Notes: generated from the letters alone by a model not told the origin. Positions 1 through 9,511 are shown, counted from the stretch's first letter. The stretch is DNA of 64,000 nt from Psychrobacter sp. FDAARGOS_221 (GCF_002313155.2 NZ_NWFK02000001.1:1736001-1800000), one strand, 5' to 3'. Translations and numbers: made by a program.

Positions 1-433
1 ACATCATGTTAGTGCGCACCGCAATTATGAAGACAGTTGGGTGCATCCAGTGGCTGGGGCAAACCCTGTCACCGCAACCACTGCGGCTGGACTGACGACA
101 GCTGCTGCAACAGATTCCGAAGCAGTAACAGAAGACCACGTATCCGCTGCGTCGAATAGCGCGCAATCTACTCGCTATCAACACAACACCGCTGACGACT
201 GGCAACTGCCGATGACCCGCCCTTGGGAAAATATGTGGTTCTTGTTGGGTGAATATGATCGCGTCAGACGCTTGCCGCCAGCGCCTTTTTTGCCTAATTA
301 TAAAGCCAATCCGCTGCTGTATATGCTGCCTAAAAACAGCAACGTTCAAAGCGCTACTGAGCAAGCTAACAACAGTACAGATACGGACAGCAGCACGCCC
401 CTATCGACCGCTAGCTCTGAGGCCAAATCATGA
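1..433 (+). CDS. tatB: Probable TatB C-terminal part (partial, 5' end outside window)
   Basis: The frame is open from the left edge to the TGA at 431-433, so this is the 3' part of a gene that starts before the window. The visible residues are a low-complexity Ala/Thr/Ser-rich tail, then a short ordered patch with Trp-Glu-Asn-Met-Trp and a Pro-rich stretch, then another Ser/Thr tail. There is no membrane segment in the visible part. TatB proteins have a single N-terminal helix and a long, poorly conserved C-terminal tail, which fits. The main argument is context: the stop codon overlaps the tatC start (ATGA), as in tatABC operons. TatB with TatC forms the receptor for twin-arginine signal peptides at the inner membrane. 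Identity is inferred from position, not from conserved residues. Confidence 0.6.
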   Translation, partial: HHVSAHRNYEDSWVHPVAGANPVTATTAAGLTTAAATDSEAVTEDHVSAASNSAQSTRYQHNTADDWQLPMTRPWENMWFLLGEYDRVRRLPPAPFLPNYKANPLLYMLPKNSNVQSATEQANNSTDTDSSTPLSTASSEAKS

Positions 434-1284
434 GTTTGTTTAAGAAAAAGAAAGCTCGTTTTGCCTCAGACAACAGTAATGACCCCGAAAACCCCACTAA
501 CAATAGCGCAAGTGAGACTATGGCTAATAAGGATGACAACAGTCTGGCTGATATGCCGTTAACCGAGCATTTGGTTGAGCTAAGATCGCATTTAATTAAG
601 ATTATGGCCGTGGTTGCTGTTATCTTTTTGGGTTTAGTCGGCTTTTCACGTGAGCTTTATGACTTTATCTCTGAGCCTTTGGTTGAGATATTGCCTACCG
701 CTTCGACCATGATTGCTATTGATCCTGTGGCCAACTTCATGGCGCCGATACGCCTAACCTTGCTGACTTCTGCGTTTATTGCGATGCCTTTTATCTTATA
801 TCAGATTTGGTCGTTTATCGCGCCAGGGCTATATAAGCATGAAAAGCGCATTGCGGTTCCTATCTTGTTGTCGTCAATCGTTTTATTTTATACCGGTGTG
901 GCATTTGCCTACTTTATTGTACTGAAGCGGGCACTCAGCTTTTTAATCACCTTCTCGCCCTCTAGCGTCGTGCCTATGACAGACATTGAGAGCTATCTGA
1001 GCTTTGTCACTAAGCTATTAATGCTATTTGGTATTACCTTTGAGATACCTGTGGTCGTGCTTATTTTAGTGATTACTGGTATTGTATCGGTCGCAACGTT
1101 GGCTGAAAAACGCCGCTACGTGATTGTCGCTTGCTTTGCTGCAGCGGGTGTAATGTCACCGCCTGATGTACCGTCTATGTTTTTATTGGCACTGCCCATG
1201 ATATTGCTGTTTGAATTTGGACTATTGATGGCGCGCCTTTTGATAAAAGAGAAAAAGGCAGCACTGGCCGAAAAAGAAAGCTAA
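430..1284 (+). CDS. tatC: Sec-independent (twin-arginine) translocase subunit TatC
   Basis: This is the multispanning core of the Tat pathway, which moves folded, often cofactor-bearing proteins across the inner membrane and binds the twin-arginine signal. The protein has 284 residues. After a charged N-terminal tail of about 40 residues comes the family hallmark HLVELRSHL (about 47-55), then six predicted membrane segments with conserved FMAPIRL and FIAPGLYKHEKR stretches and a C-terminal part ending in a Lys/Glu-rich tail. The tail before the hallmark is longer than in E. coli TatC. The ATG overlaps the upstream stop (ATGA), so translational coupling is likely. Confidence 0.96.
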   Translation: MSLFKKKKARFASDNSNDPENPTNNSASETMANKDDNSLADMPLTEHLVELRSHLIKIMAVVAVIFLGLVGFSRELYDFISEPLVEILPTASTMIAIDPVANFMAPIRLTLLTSAFIAMPFILYQIWSFIAPGLYKHEKRIAVPILLSSIVLFYTGVAFAYFIVLKRALSFLITFSPSSVVPMTDIESYLSFVTKLLMLFGITFEIPVVVLILVITGIVSVATLAEKRRYVIVACFAAAGVMSPPDVPSMFLLALPMILLFEFGLLMARLLIKEKKAALAEKES

Positions 1285-1586
1285 ACGCTCGGCAGGTTAC
1301 TGGGTACATTGAGCCTCTGATTGAGCAAACGCTTAGCAACAGTATCGCTAACAAAAACACGCCATAGACCATAAGATAGGGTCGTTTGAAAGCGCCCTTA
1401 TCTGCTAGTAACTGGCCGCTTAAAAGCGTCTAATTAAAGCGCTTAATTAAAAGGTGCTATCAACGCCAACCTAACCGCATTGCTTTAAATCCTCTGCTTT
1501 ATCTGCATCACTCATTGCTATTTACTATCACACCCTCATATTTAACATTGTTCACTTTTCATTTTTATCACAATAGGTAACTGTCC
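1285..1586. other. Intergenic gap tatC-helicase with a short degenerate tandem repeat
   Basis: About 300 bases without a convincing reading frame. Around 1421-1453 a 13-14 bp unit of the form taaaagcgtctaat is repeated two to three times with changes. I see no clear terminator after tatC. The helicase start at 1587 is preceded by an AGGT Shine-Dalgarno-like stretch. Confidence 0.5.
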
Positions 1587-3101
1587 ATGTCCGTCACTGA
1601 TTATTCGTCTGATTCTATGCCTGCTTATATGAGCGATCCGACCGATGAGCAGCTAGCAGCGCTAAATATGGCCATGGATGGCAAAACCTTTAAAGTCGTG
1701 GCCTACGCTGGTGCCGGTAAAACAACCACATTGAAGCTTATCAGCGAGCGCTTGCGTGGTCGTGGCTTGTATTTGGCATTTAACAAAGGCATTGCGACTG
1801 AAGCTAAGCAAAAATTCCCAGGCCATGTCGATTGCCGCACCTTCCACTCGTTAGCTTATCGCCATGTACCGCGTGACATCACCGCCAAGCTGTCATTACC
1901 ACGATTTTCACCCAAACGCTTGGGCGATGATTTGGGACTGCGAACCGTACAAGTGCGCCGTCAAATCGAAGGCAAAACCAATTACGTTAACCTGACACCA
2001 GCGCGCCAAGCACGATTTGTCAGTGACGCGGTCAGCTATTTTTGTAGTACTCATGCCAGCTACCCTGCCCCGCGCCACTTGCAGTTTCCAAGCTGGGTCA
2101 ATGAATCCGATGCTGAGCAGCTGCGTGAGATGCTATATCCAGCGGTAGAAAGACGCTGGCTACAATCCATTGATGCCCGTCATCCGGCCGGTATTGGCCA
2201 TGATATTTATCTCAAGCTATGGGCCTTATCAAAGCCGAGCATTCCTGCCGACTTTATTTTGTTTGATGAGGCGCAGGATGCCGATCCGTTAATGATGGGA
2301 ATCTTGACCCAGCAGCCTCGACAGGTGATTTATGTCGGTGATGCACATCAGCAGATTTATGAATGGCGCGGCGCGGTTAATGCCATGAAAAAGTTACCAC
2401 TACCGCAAACCTTGCTGACTCAGTCATTTCGCTTTGGTGAAGACATTGCCGATGTCGCCAACTTGCTATTAAAAGCGCTGCAAGAAGAAGTACCGCTAAA
2501 AGGCAACCCTAAAAAGAAATCATCAACCTCTAAAATCTCAGCTCAAGGTAAAAAAGACGCTATTTTATGCCGTACTAATGCGGCGGCCATGACTCAACTG
2601 TTAGCCGGCTTAAAAAGTGGTCATAAAGTAGCCTTGCAAGCAGATGCTGATAGAATGCTCAAATTCTGTAAAGCGGCAGAGAGCTTAAAAGCGGGTAAAT
2701 CAGCCTATGGCGTGCCTGAGCTGGCCTATTTTTATCAGTGGAGTGATGTACAAGACTATGCTGAGACCAATGAAGGCAGTGACCTGAAAACTTTAGTCAA
2801 ACTGGTCGATGACCATGGCACTGACGTATTGAGCCAAGCGGTGAATAGCTTAACCGATGTCAAAGATGCCGATTATGTGATCTCAACCGCGCATAAAGCC
2901 AAAGGTCTTGAATGGGGCAAAGTTCAACTTGATGATGACTTTTATTATGACGTCACCCCGCATGGGTTAAAAATTAACCCAGAAGAGTTGCGTCTGTTAT
3001 ATGTCGCTTGTACCCGTGCCAAAGACACGTTAGATATTCAACATATTCAAGACCTTATCTCAGGCTTAAAAACCGGTAAAAAAGTCATGTATGGATCGTA
3101 A
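1587..3101 (+). CDS. UvrD/Rep-like superfamily 1 DNA helicase
   Basis: A 504-residue SF1A helicase, shorter than UvrD or Rep (about 670-720). Motifs in order: a Q-like start TDEQLAALN (about 19-27), Walker A AYAGAGKTTTLK (39-50), motif II LFDEAQDAD (225-233), motif III GDAHQQIYEWRGA (251-263), motif IV-like SFRFGEDIADVAN, motif V STAHKAKGLEW and motif VI LLYVACTRAKDTL near the C-terminus. DEAQD and the compact size recall the F-box helicase (FBH1)/bacterial UvrD-like group rather than UvrD itself. It should unwind or strip DNA 3' to 5' using ATP, in repair or recombination control. It stands alone between tatC and dusC, and its cellular job is not shown by context. Confidence 0.85.
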   Translation: MSVTDYSSDSMPAYMSDPTDEQLAALNMAMDGKTFKVVAYAGAGKTTTLKLISERLRGRGLYLAFNKGIATEAKQKFPGHVDCRTFHSLAYRHVPRDITAKLSLPRFSPKRLGDDLGLRTVQVRRQIEGKTNYVNLTPARQARFVSDAVSYFCSTHASYPAPRHLQFPSWVNESDAEQLREMLYPAVERRWLQSIDARHPAGIGHDIYLKLWALSKPSIPADFILFDEAQDADPLMMGILTQQPRQVIYVGDAHQQIYEWRGAVNAMKKLPLPQTLLTQSFRFGEDIADVANLLLKALQEEVPLKGNPKKKSSTSKISAQGKKDAILCRTNAAAMTQLLAGLKSGHKVALQADADRMLKFCKAAESLKAGKSAYGVPELAYFYQWSDVQDYAETNEGSDLKTLVKLVDDHGTDVLSQAVNSLTDVKDADYVISTAHKAKGLEWGKVQLDDDFYYDVTPHGLKINPEELRLLYVACTRAKDTLDIQHIQDLISGLKTGKKVMYGS

Positions 3102-3180
3102 TACTCCGCGAGCAATTGTCACTGTACTGACCATTTGCGAGAGCCAAGCGACGTTTTAATTATTATATAAGTTTAGAGTT

Positions 3181-4182
3181 ATGAGCCAACACCCCCACTC
3201 TGCGCACCCTGCCACAGCACAGCTGTTCTCAAATCCAGTGCGCCTGCTTGCCCCGATGGAAGGCTTAACCGATCCGTTGATGCGTCAGATATTGACCCAA
3301 ATCGCCAGTGACTTGGGCCGACCTTATGATTGGTCAGTCAGTGAGTTTATCCGGGTTACCCATCATGTGTTACCGGCTCATGTGTTTTACCGCTTTGTGC
3401 CTGAGTTGAATCATCAATGCAAAACTGCCAGCGGTACCCCGATTCACATTCAGCTGCTCGGTAGCGAGCCTGAATTAATGGCTCAAAATGCATTAGCCGC
3501 TTGTGAATTGGGCGCACCTGCCATTGACTTAAATTTTGGTTGCCCGGCTAAAACAGTTAACAATCATCGCGGTGGCAGCGTGTTACTCGATGAGCCGAGT
3601 CTGATGCGAGACATCATCTCTGCAGTGCGTGACACCGTGCCTAGCCACATTCCGGTGTCGGCTAAGATTCGTTTGGGTTATACCGATACCAGCAATCTTG
3701 ATGATATTCGAAAAGCCATCGCAGACAGTGGTGCAAACTGGCTGACCATTCATGCACGTACCAAGACCCAAGGCTATAAACCACCGGCGTATTGGGAAAA
3801 GATTGTTGGATTTACTGAGCTTGCGATGCCAGTGATTGCCAATGGTGAAATTTGGAACAATCAACACGCGCAGCGCTGTTGTGAACAGGCCAATACTCCA
3901 CACCTAATGCTTGGTCGCGGTGCGGTCACTCGCCCAGATCTGATTGCACAAGTGGATAACCCAGATACTGAGCTGGATTGGCAGGCATTGATTACTCATC
4001 AACTGGCATTTTTGCATGGCGATGCCAAAACTGAAATGGCTTTGATTGGGCGTTATAAACAGTGGTTGGCCATGCTGAGTAAGGGTTATGCTGAGGCCAA
4101 AGTATTATGGGATGACATAAAAAAGCTGCGCGATAAACAAGCGATTATCGAGCAGCTACAGGCACAACGTGACGAGGTTTAG
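3181..4182 (+). CDS. dusC: tRNA-dihydrouridine(16) synthase DusC
   Basis: FMN-dependent, NADPH-using enzyme that reduces uridine in the tRNA D-loop. It has 333 residues. The N-terminal LLAPMEGLTDPLMRQIL motif binds FMN, and SEFIRV with HVFYRFVPEL is the DusC-type variant of the family. The catalytic cysteine is C121 in LNFGCPAKTVNNHRGG, and SAKIRLGY, TIHARTK and LMLGRGAVTRPDL complete the TIM-barrel motifs. The short sequence-divergent helical C-terminus also fits DusC rather than DusA or DusB. The gene lies convergent to the MAPEG gene with a gap of about 40 bases. Confidence 0.92.
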   Translation: MSQHPHSAHPATAQLFSNPVRLLAPMEGLTDPLMRQILTQIASDLGRPYDWSVSEFIRVTHHVLPAHVFYRFVPELNHQCKTASGTPIHIQLLGSEPELMAQNALAACELGAPAIDLNFGCPAKTVNNHRGGSVLLDEPSLMRDIISAVRDTVPSHIPVSAKIRLGYTDTSNLDDIRKAIADSGANWLTIHARTKTQGYKPPAYWEKIVGFTELAMPVIANGEIWNNQHAQRCCEQANTPHLMLGRGAVTRPDLIAQVDNPDTELDWQALITHQLAFLHGDAKTEMALIGRYKQWLAMLSKGYAEAKVLWDDIKKLRDKQAIIEQLQAQRDEV

Positions 4183-4220
4183 CGTTTGGCTTTAGGCTGA
4201 CTTATATTTAAAGTCGGTGT

Positions 4221-4646
4221 TTAAAACGCCATGCGTAATGACAAGTAAAACAGCATAAAACAACACACCATCGACAAACCCCAAACGATGGAGCGGAATG
4301 TGGGCATATTAATCACATAGGCGATGCCATACACAATGCGCAAAGCGATATACATCACTGCCAAATAGTTAACCACTATTTGCGGTACGAAAAACAGCAT
4401 CGAAGTAATCACAGCCGCCAAAAAGATAGGCAAACCTTCAAAGCTGTTTTGCTGCGCCGCATTGGCACGGGCAGCGGCACCAGTTAGTTTGGCCAGCGAC
4501 TCACGAGGATGGGCATTGTCTGCCAGACGAAACCCGCCCAACGCTTTGGCTAATAAGGCAAACACAATAGGCAGTGCACTGGCAATGATCATGGTCCAAA
4601 TGGCCACGCTCGATGACTCCGGAATTAAGGCAAAAAACCAACTCAT
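4221..4646 (-). CDS. MAPEG family inner-membrane protein
   Basis: A 141-residue, four-helix membrane protein of the MAPEG family (membrane-associated proteins in eicosanoid and glutathione metabolism). The characteristic segment after the first helix is AARANAAQQNSFEGLPIF, with the conserved Arg-Ala-x-x-x-x-x-Asn-x-x-E pattern that in studied members contacts glutathione. Bacterial members of this size are usually uncharacterised; some have glutathione transferase or peroxidase activity. The start is preceded by an AGAGAGAT stretch. It is encoded alone, with OsmC-family gene upstream on the same strand. Family is clear, activity is not. Confidence 0.85.
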   Translation of the reverse strand: MSWFFALIPESSSVAIWTMIIASALPIVFALLAKALGGFRLADNAHPRESLAKLTGAAARANAAQQNSFEGLPIFLAAVITSMLFFVPQIVVNYLAVMYIALRIVYGIAYVINMPTFRSIVWGLSMVCCFMLFYLSLRMAF

Positions 4647-4723
4647 CTTATCTCTCTTTACCGCTTATGGGATTATCATATTTAGGATCTAGTCATTAGT
4701 ATCTAGTGGCGCGTTGCACACCA

Positions 4724-5170
4724 TTAGCCAGCGACCACTTCAAAGCTATGCGTAATATGCACACCGCCGTCTGCCAGCATCTTACTGGCTGAGCAGTATT
4801 TATCCGCTGACAGTGCAACCGCTTTCTCTACCTGCTTCTGTTTGACATCATTACCGGTGACCACAAAGTGCAGATGAATATCAGTATATACCGCTGGTAC
4901 CGTATCGGCACGAACCGCTGATAATTCACAACGCACATCTTTAATATCTTGACGGCTTTTTTCTAAAATACCGACCACATCATAGCTGGCACAACCGCCA
5001 AGACCGAGTAACACCAGCTCCATTGGGCTAGCGCCTTTCTCTTTATTGGCATCAATATCAACCGTCTTACCGGATGGCGCTGTACCGATAAAATGTCTGT
5101 CTTGTTTCCAAGTCACATCGCCTTGAAGCGGCATGGTTTTTGGATCTAATCTTGGGGCGTCAGTGCTCAT
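4724..5170 (-). CDS. OsmC family protein (YhfA-like)
   Basis: A 148-residue protein of the OsmC/Ohr superfamily. The two family cysteines are C60 in GLGGCASYDV and C126 in ADKYCSASKML, embedded in the usual beta-alpha fold; the GASPMELVLLGLG loop is typical. OsmC and Ohr reduce organic or fatty-acid hydroperoxides with these thiols, while the YhfA branch has no settled function, so peroxidase activity is only probable. The ATG has an AGGAG about 10 bases upstream. The cytoplasm is the expected location because no signal peptide is present. Confidence 0.88.
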   Translation of the reverse strand: MSTDAPRLDPKTMPLQGDVTWKQDRHFIGTAPSGKTVDIDANKEKGASPMELVLLGLGGCASYDVVGILEKSRQDIKDVRCELSAVRADTVPAVYTDIHLHFVVTGNDVKQKQVEKAVALSADKYCSASKMLADGGVHITHSFEVVAG

Positions 5171-5351
5171 GTCTGCGTACTCCTGAAGGCTATCTTTTTT
5201 TGTAAGGTTGAGACTGTATTTTTATAAAGATTGTATTTTAATAGAGACTGCTGCTAATCCTAGCATGACAACGACCCAATGCAAATGACCTTTGGGTAAT
5301 TTGCTGCGGCTGACGATAACTTTAGCTGCTACCCTCTATATTGATACTAAA

Positions 5352-5377
5352 AAGCCAGTGTCGATTGGCACTGGCTT
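5352..5377 (-). terminator. Intrinsic terminator after the lipoprotein gene
   Basis: Perfect 9-bp stem (AAGCCAGTG / CACTGGCTT) with an 8-base loop. Read on the minus strand the stem is followed by a T run, about 25 bases beyond the stop codon of the lipoprotein gene at 5401. Confidence 0.85.
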
Positions 5378-5400
5378 AAACATTTAATATAAGCGATGAC

Positions 5401-6216
5401 TTAAACACCATGCTTACCCATACCGCCCAGAAAGAATAGGAACTGCAAAGGTAGCGTAATCACATCCACACCAACCGCCACTGGCGTCAGAAGCTTTAAT
5501 GCCTGACGGCCTTGGTTATCGTGCTCAATGGTTTCAGTTACCGTTAACTTGACTGGTTGCTTTAACGGATAGGATAAGCGGTCAGTATTATTGATGCCTT
5601 CGATTAAATGAATCTGAAGCGCCACTTCTCGTGAACATTGCACTGTATTATAGCCACTGTTTAACTGGGTAGAAGTTGGCTCAAAGCACCTAAAGCCTAA
5701 CGACTCCATCTGTGCTACCTCACCATCTTTAATCAGATTAAGGGGTTTATAAAAGTTAATCTTGGTTGTCGCACACCACTTATTGTCTTTATAACATTCA
5801 TTATTAACATCTATATTTAACGACGTGTTTGGCTGTTGTTTCATATAACTGCCGCCAGCGTCATAAAAATCCAAATACAGATAGTCGGTATCGGCTTTGG
5901 TAAAAATATCTTCTAGCAACTGTGGTCTTTTGGCATAATCACTGGTCAATAAGTAACCATTCTGCTGACCGACCAATACCAAGGCATGCTCATAACCACG
6001 GATAGGTTGAGCCGGCTTTCCCATGTGGGTAATGGTATCAGATAAGTGAACGATGACCTCTTTGTCCTTTTTATCGGCGGCATCACTAACCATCGCCGTC
6101 ATACAAGACGATAACCACAGTGGTGACAGAAGCGTTCCTGCCATCAATGCTACTTTTAAAGCCTGATGTTTGATAGCTTTACTATTTATGGCTTTATCAT
6201 TCATAGCCTGTGCCAT
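5401..6216 (-). CDS. Putative lipoprotein of unknown function
   Basis: The best start is the ATG at 6216: GGGAGAGG lies six to seven bases upstream, while the longer GTG start at 6246 has no such site. The resulting 271-residue protein begins with a basic region, a hydrophobic stretch and a lipobox LSSC (cysteine at about 38), so it should be processed by Lgt and LspA and anchored to a membrane. The mature part has several cysteines and a Pro-rich stretch near VIVHLSDT, and ends with a hydrophobic patch (ITLPLQFLFFLGG) that could touch the membrane. I do not recognise the family. It lies 70 bases beyond the esterase autotransporter gene on the same strand and may be co-transcribed with it. 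Confidence 0.75.
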   Translation of the reverse strand: MAQAMNDKAINSKAIKHQALKVALMAGTLLSPLWLSSCMTAMVSDAADKKDKEVIVHLSDTITHMGKPAQPIRGYEHALVLVGQQNGYLLTSDYAKRPQLLEDIFTKADTDYLYLDFYDAGGSYMKQQPNTSLNIDVNNECYKDNKWCATTKINFYKPLNLIKDGEVAQMESLGFRCFEPTSTQLNSGYNTVQCSREVALQIHLIEGINNTDRLSYPLKQPVKLTVTETIEHDNQGRQALKLLTPVAVGVDVITLPLQFLFFLGGMGKHGV

Positions 6217-6285
6217 TAACAACCTCTCCCACTGTTCATCGTCCACTCATTATTATCTGCAATAATTTAGCTTGGCATACAACGG

Positions 6286-8286
6286 TTAAAACTTGCTACT
6301 AAGACCCACAAAGACGCTGGTCATATCGTCGTCATCACCTGTGCTGTGTGACACACCCGCATTAGCCGTCATTGCACCGAACTCACGTGAGATACCCAGG
6401 CTCATGCCAAAGCTGTCATCATCGATATCAAACTTAGGTGTTGTAAATGGCATATCAGGCTGAGTGTTTAAACGTGCCGTGACTTGCTTTTGATTGTCAT
6501 CCAGCTGTTTTTGATAATGTACATCACCGAAAATATGAGTACGATCGCTTAAACGGGTATTGGCTTTTAGACCCAACGTGCCATACGTGGTGTTGTACTT
6601 TTGCTTATCAAACTGCATGGCGATACCAGTCATCTCTTTTTCTTCGATGGCATCAAGTTTGACTTGGTTGAACGTCGCTGCCAGATAAGGAGTCACACTG
6701 GTTTGACTAAACTGGGCAAAATCACCAAATTGGATCGGATAGCCCGCCTGAAGCGTCGCATAGTAGCGCTTACCATCAATTTCTGATTCAAACTGCTGCT
6801 GCAAGTCATCTAGGCTGACCACTCGGTTAATATCCATATCAATTTTGCCATAACCAACGGCGCCATTGAGCTGTACGTTACCCACTTTGTTGCTGTGATA
6901 CAGGCCGATACCTATTTCGTCGTGATCTACTTTATTGATGCCACTACGAATACTTTTGTCCAATTCTGCTTGGCTGATATGACCATAAATACCAGTCACC
7001 GCATCTGCAGAGCCCGCATAATCATAATCTAAACCCAATAATACTTGGGTGTTACCACTGCTATCAAATCCTGCCACATCCATTGAATTGACATCAACAG
7101 AAGCCCAAACTGAAGGGCCTGAGTAAGGCTGTGTTGGCTTAATATCTTGACGCTGATTGATATGATTTTGTAGGCGCTGAGTGGTTGCCAGTCCAGACTG
7201 AGTCGCGATGTGTGGTAATAGACCCACCTGACTCGGCGCAGTCGTCACTGCATTGGCGTAGTCTGCAATCATGCGGTGTGCACGGCCTGTAGGGTGAATG
7301 CTGTCAGCAAAGAAGTAGCTGTTTTCAGCACCTACTTCCTTCAAGTTATCTCGACCACATTCAAGCGAGCTGGTATCACCACAGGCTTTTGTTGAGACAT
7401 CTTTATAACCATACGCAGCAGGATCTGCGGCTACTTGCTGTAATAAGCTAAACGTATCAAGTGGGATAATATTGGCGCCTGATTGCTGTAACTTTTGGTA
7501 CAAAGCATCATTGTAGGCAGCTGCTAATCTATTCCCAGTTTTCTTAAAAACATCCTTGCCCAGTTTCTCCTCTAGGAATGCATTTCCCTCAATTGCCTCA
7601 TCTGCTTGAATAGTCTCAGGTGTCAGTCCAACATCAGGTATATTCGGAACTAAAATATATTCAGCACCATTAGTGTGTAATCTACTAACTGTAGCAATTT
7701 GATCTTCTACTGCTGGAAGAATATAACCATCAATTGCTTTCTGAATAGTTCCCTCTTTATTGGAGATAAAGCTCCCAATATTTTTTTGTATGTAATCTGA
7801 AGCAGCAAACAAATCATTAGCACCGATCCAGACCGAATATAGGCCATTTGAATCCACATTGTTATTGGCCAGATAAGTGTCTAACTGAGTTTTTGCAGAA
7901 GCAACAGGCAGCCCTTCTCTTTCGACATCCTGACCGGCTCTTGCGCCGCCAATGGCATAGTTATTACCCGAATTATCACCGCCCAAAGTATTGGCTGTCG
8001 AATTCAATCCTAAGCTTTCTGCAAATGAGGTTGCCCACGTATTGTCTGGGTTGGTCGTAAATTGGCCTGATTCTTCTTTATCTAATACCGGCTTAAAATA
8101 ACCACCATCGGTCAAACTGTCACCAAAAAAGGTCACGCTGCTGTAGTCGCTGTTATAGCCACTGGCATAAGCTGTACCGGTAGTGGCCAAGCTGATTGCT
8201 AAAATTGCTTTGGTTAAGGTTTTTAATGCTTGTGGCGTTTTGGTGTTTGAAGAGGCTACCGGGGTGTACAGATGAGAGTTCGACAT
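6286..8286 (-). CDS. Autotransporter GDSL (SGNH) esterase, EstA-like
   Basis: Surface-displayed lipase/esterase. The start at 8286 is chosen because AAGGAAG lies five bases upstream; a longer start at 8367 lacks a site. The 666-residue product has an N-terminal signal peptide ending near AYASG, a passenger with SGNH blocks (FFGDSLTDGG, Ser at about 57; the Asn block IGANDLF at about 154-160; the Asp-His pair DSIHPTGRAH at about 328-331), and a C-terminal beta-barrel of about 270 residues ending in Phe, as expected for type Va autotransporters such as Pseudomonas EstA. Asp, Ser and His form the catalytic triad. The part corresponding to residues about 142-248 is visibly more A+T-rich than the rest. 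Confidence 0.92.
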   Translation of the reverse strand: MSNSHLYTPVASSNTKTPQALKTLTKAILAISLATTGTAYASGYNSDYSSVTFFGDSLTDGGYFKPVLDKEESGQFTTNPDNTWATSFAESLGLNSTANTLGGDNSGNNYAIGGARAGQDVEREGLPVASAKTQLDTYLANNNVDSNGLYSVWIGANDLFAASDYIQKNIGSFISNKEGTIQKAIDGYILPAVEDQIATVSRLHTNGAEYILVPNIPDVGLTPETIQADEAIEGNAFLEEKLGKDVFKKTGNRLAAAYNDALYQKLQQSGANIIPLDTFSLLQQVAADPAAYGYKDVSTKACGDTSSLECGRDNLKEVGAENSYFFADSIHPTGRAHRMIADYANAVTTAPSQVGLLPHIATQSGLATTQRLQNHINQRQDIKPTQPYSGPSVWASVDVNSMDVAGFDSSGNTQVLLGLDYDYAGSADAVTGIYGHISQAELDKSIRSGINKVDHDEIGIGLYHSNKVGNVQLNGAVGYGKIDMDINRVVSLDDLQQQFESEIDGKRYYATLQAGYPIQFGDFAQFSQTSVTPYLAATFNQVKLDAIEEKEMTGIAMQFDKQKYNTTYGTLGLKANTRLSDRTHIFGDVHYQKQLDDNQKQVTARLNTQPDMPFTTPKFDIDDDSFGMSLGISREFGAMTANAGVSHSTGDDDDMTSVFVGLSSKF

Positions 8287-8838
8287 CTTGACTTCCTTGT
8301 TATAAAAATAGGTAATGCTAAAGGGGGAATAGTGAACAATTGTATACGCTTTGCTAAAAGCAGGCAATGATTTTGCAAATTCTAATCGTAATCAATTGCC
8401 TAGCTGCTATTTTTGCATAACTGCTACCACAATTGCGACTAATTATTTCTTGCTATAACACTGCAGTGGATTTCAAGCAGCTGAGTGCCTAAATCACCTT
8501 TAACAGGTTGCTTTAACAGCGCTGAGACCCTATATATACAGTATAGAGAGGGCTTTATTATTAGGGCCCATCACAGTGACAGCATACTTAATTTGTTACC
8601 CTGATGATTATAAGTGCATGCCTTATTAAACAGTGAAACATTTTATATCAAAATATTATTACCATTTAACTCGATTTACTGGTTTAATAGAAGCAACGAT
8701 AATCAACCTATTAATCCTTTGTTTTGATTGCAGATTCAACTGCAGGTTTACCTGCCTATTAAAATGATAAAAGATGCAAGATAATAAAGAGTAATAGATT
8801 GATCTACTTAAACATTTAATAATTTTAAGGTTATAGTC
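8287..8838. other. Intergenic region between the divergent esterase and rppH genes
   Basis: About 550 bases holding the 5' regions of both divergent genes. An A+T-rich stretch and a weak palindrome (ctatatatacagtatag, near 8531) are present. I see no convincing coding frame with a ribosome site and no clear RNA structure. Confidence 0.45.
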
Positions 8839-9360
8839 ATGATTGATGCAGACGGCTTTAGAGCCAATGTCGGTATCATCTTGGCAAATACACAAGGACA
8901 AGTACTATGGGCAAAACGAGTTGGTCATGATTCTTGGCAGTTCCCGCAGGGGGGCATTGATGCAGGCGAAACGCCTGTTGATGCTATGTACCGTGAGCTG
9001 TGGGAGGAAGTAGGCCTATATCCTCGACACGTTCAGCTTTTAGCCTCAACTGATAACTGGCTAAGGTATCGCTTACCTAAGCGTTATATACGCCATGGTC
9101 AGCAACCTTTGTGTATTGGACAAAAACAAAAGTGGTTTTTGCTCCGGCTAGATGAGCCGAATACTGAACATATCCGCTTTGATACAGCAAAACCAGAATT
9201 TGACCATTGGGAATGGGTTAGCTACTGGTATCCACTGGGTCAAGTGGTTCATTTTAAGCGAGGCGTTTATCGCCGTGCATTGCGAGAGTTAGCACGTGAG
9301 TTACCGCTAAAAAAAGAGTTGATTTTACCTGAGACCACAAACCACTTGTTACAGGTTTGA
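8839..9360 (+). CDS. rppH: RNA 5'-pyrophosphohydrolase RppH (Nudix)
   Basis: It removes pyrophosphate from the 5' triphosphate of mRNAs and so triggers RNase E-dependent decay. The protein has 173 residues and starts with [13 protein letters not shown], which is typical of RppH/NudH. The Nudix box spans about 38-60 ([16 protein letters not shown], then LWEEVGL) and has the metal-binding Glu residues. The DHWEWVSYW and [10 protein letters not shown] segments in the C-terminal half are also RppH-specific. AAGGT lies upstream of the ATG. The gene is followed by an intrinsic terminator at about 9411-9445. Confidence 0.95.
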   Translation: MIDADGFRANVGIILANTQGQVLWAKRVGHDSWQFPQGGIDAGETPVDAMYRELWEEVGLYPRHVQLLASTDNWLRYRLPKRYIRHGQQPLCIGQKQKWFLLRLDEPNTEHIRFDTAKPEFDHWEWVSYWYPLGQVVHFKRGVYRRALRELARELPLKKELILPETTNHLLQV

Positions 9361-9410
9361 GCCTCAATAAAAGCAACTTCTGCTTAAATATATTGATGTA
9401 TTTAGATTAA

Positions 9411-9446
9411 AAAAGCCCGTATCTGAGTGATGCGGGCTTTTTTTGT
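9411..9446 (+). terminator. Intrinsic terminator after rppH
   Basis: AAAGCCCG and CGGGCTTT pair across a 13-base loop (which can extend the stem with ATC/GAT) and are followed by a run of T residues. The A run on the left side makes it possibly bidirectional, serving the convergent NRDE gene too. Confidence 0.88.
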
Positions 9447-9511
9447 GGGTATTTATATTATCGGGGCTTTTTTATATTTATGAGCATTTATAGTCCATTC
9501 GTTATCGTCCA

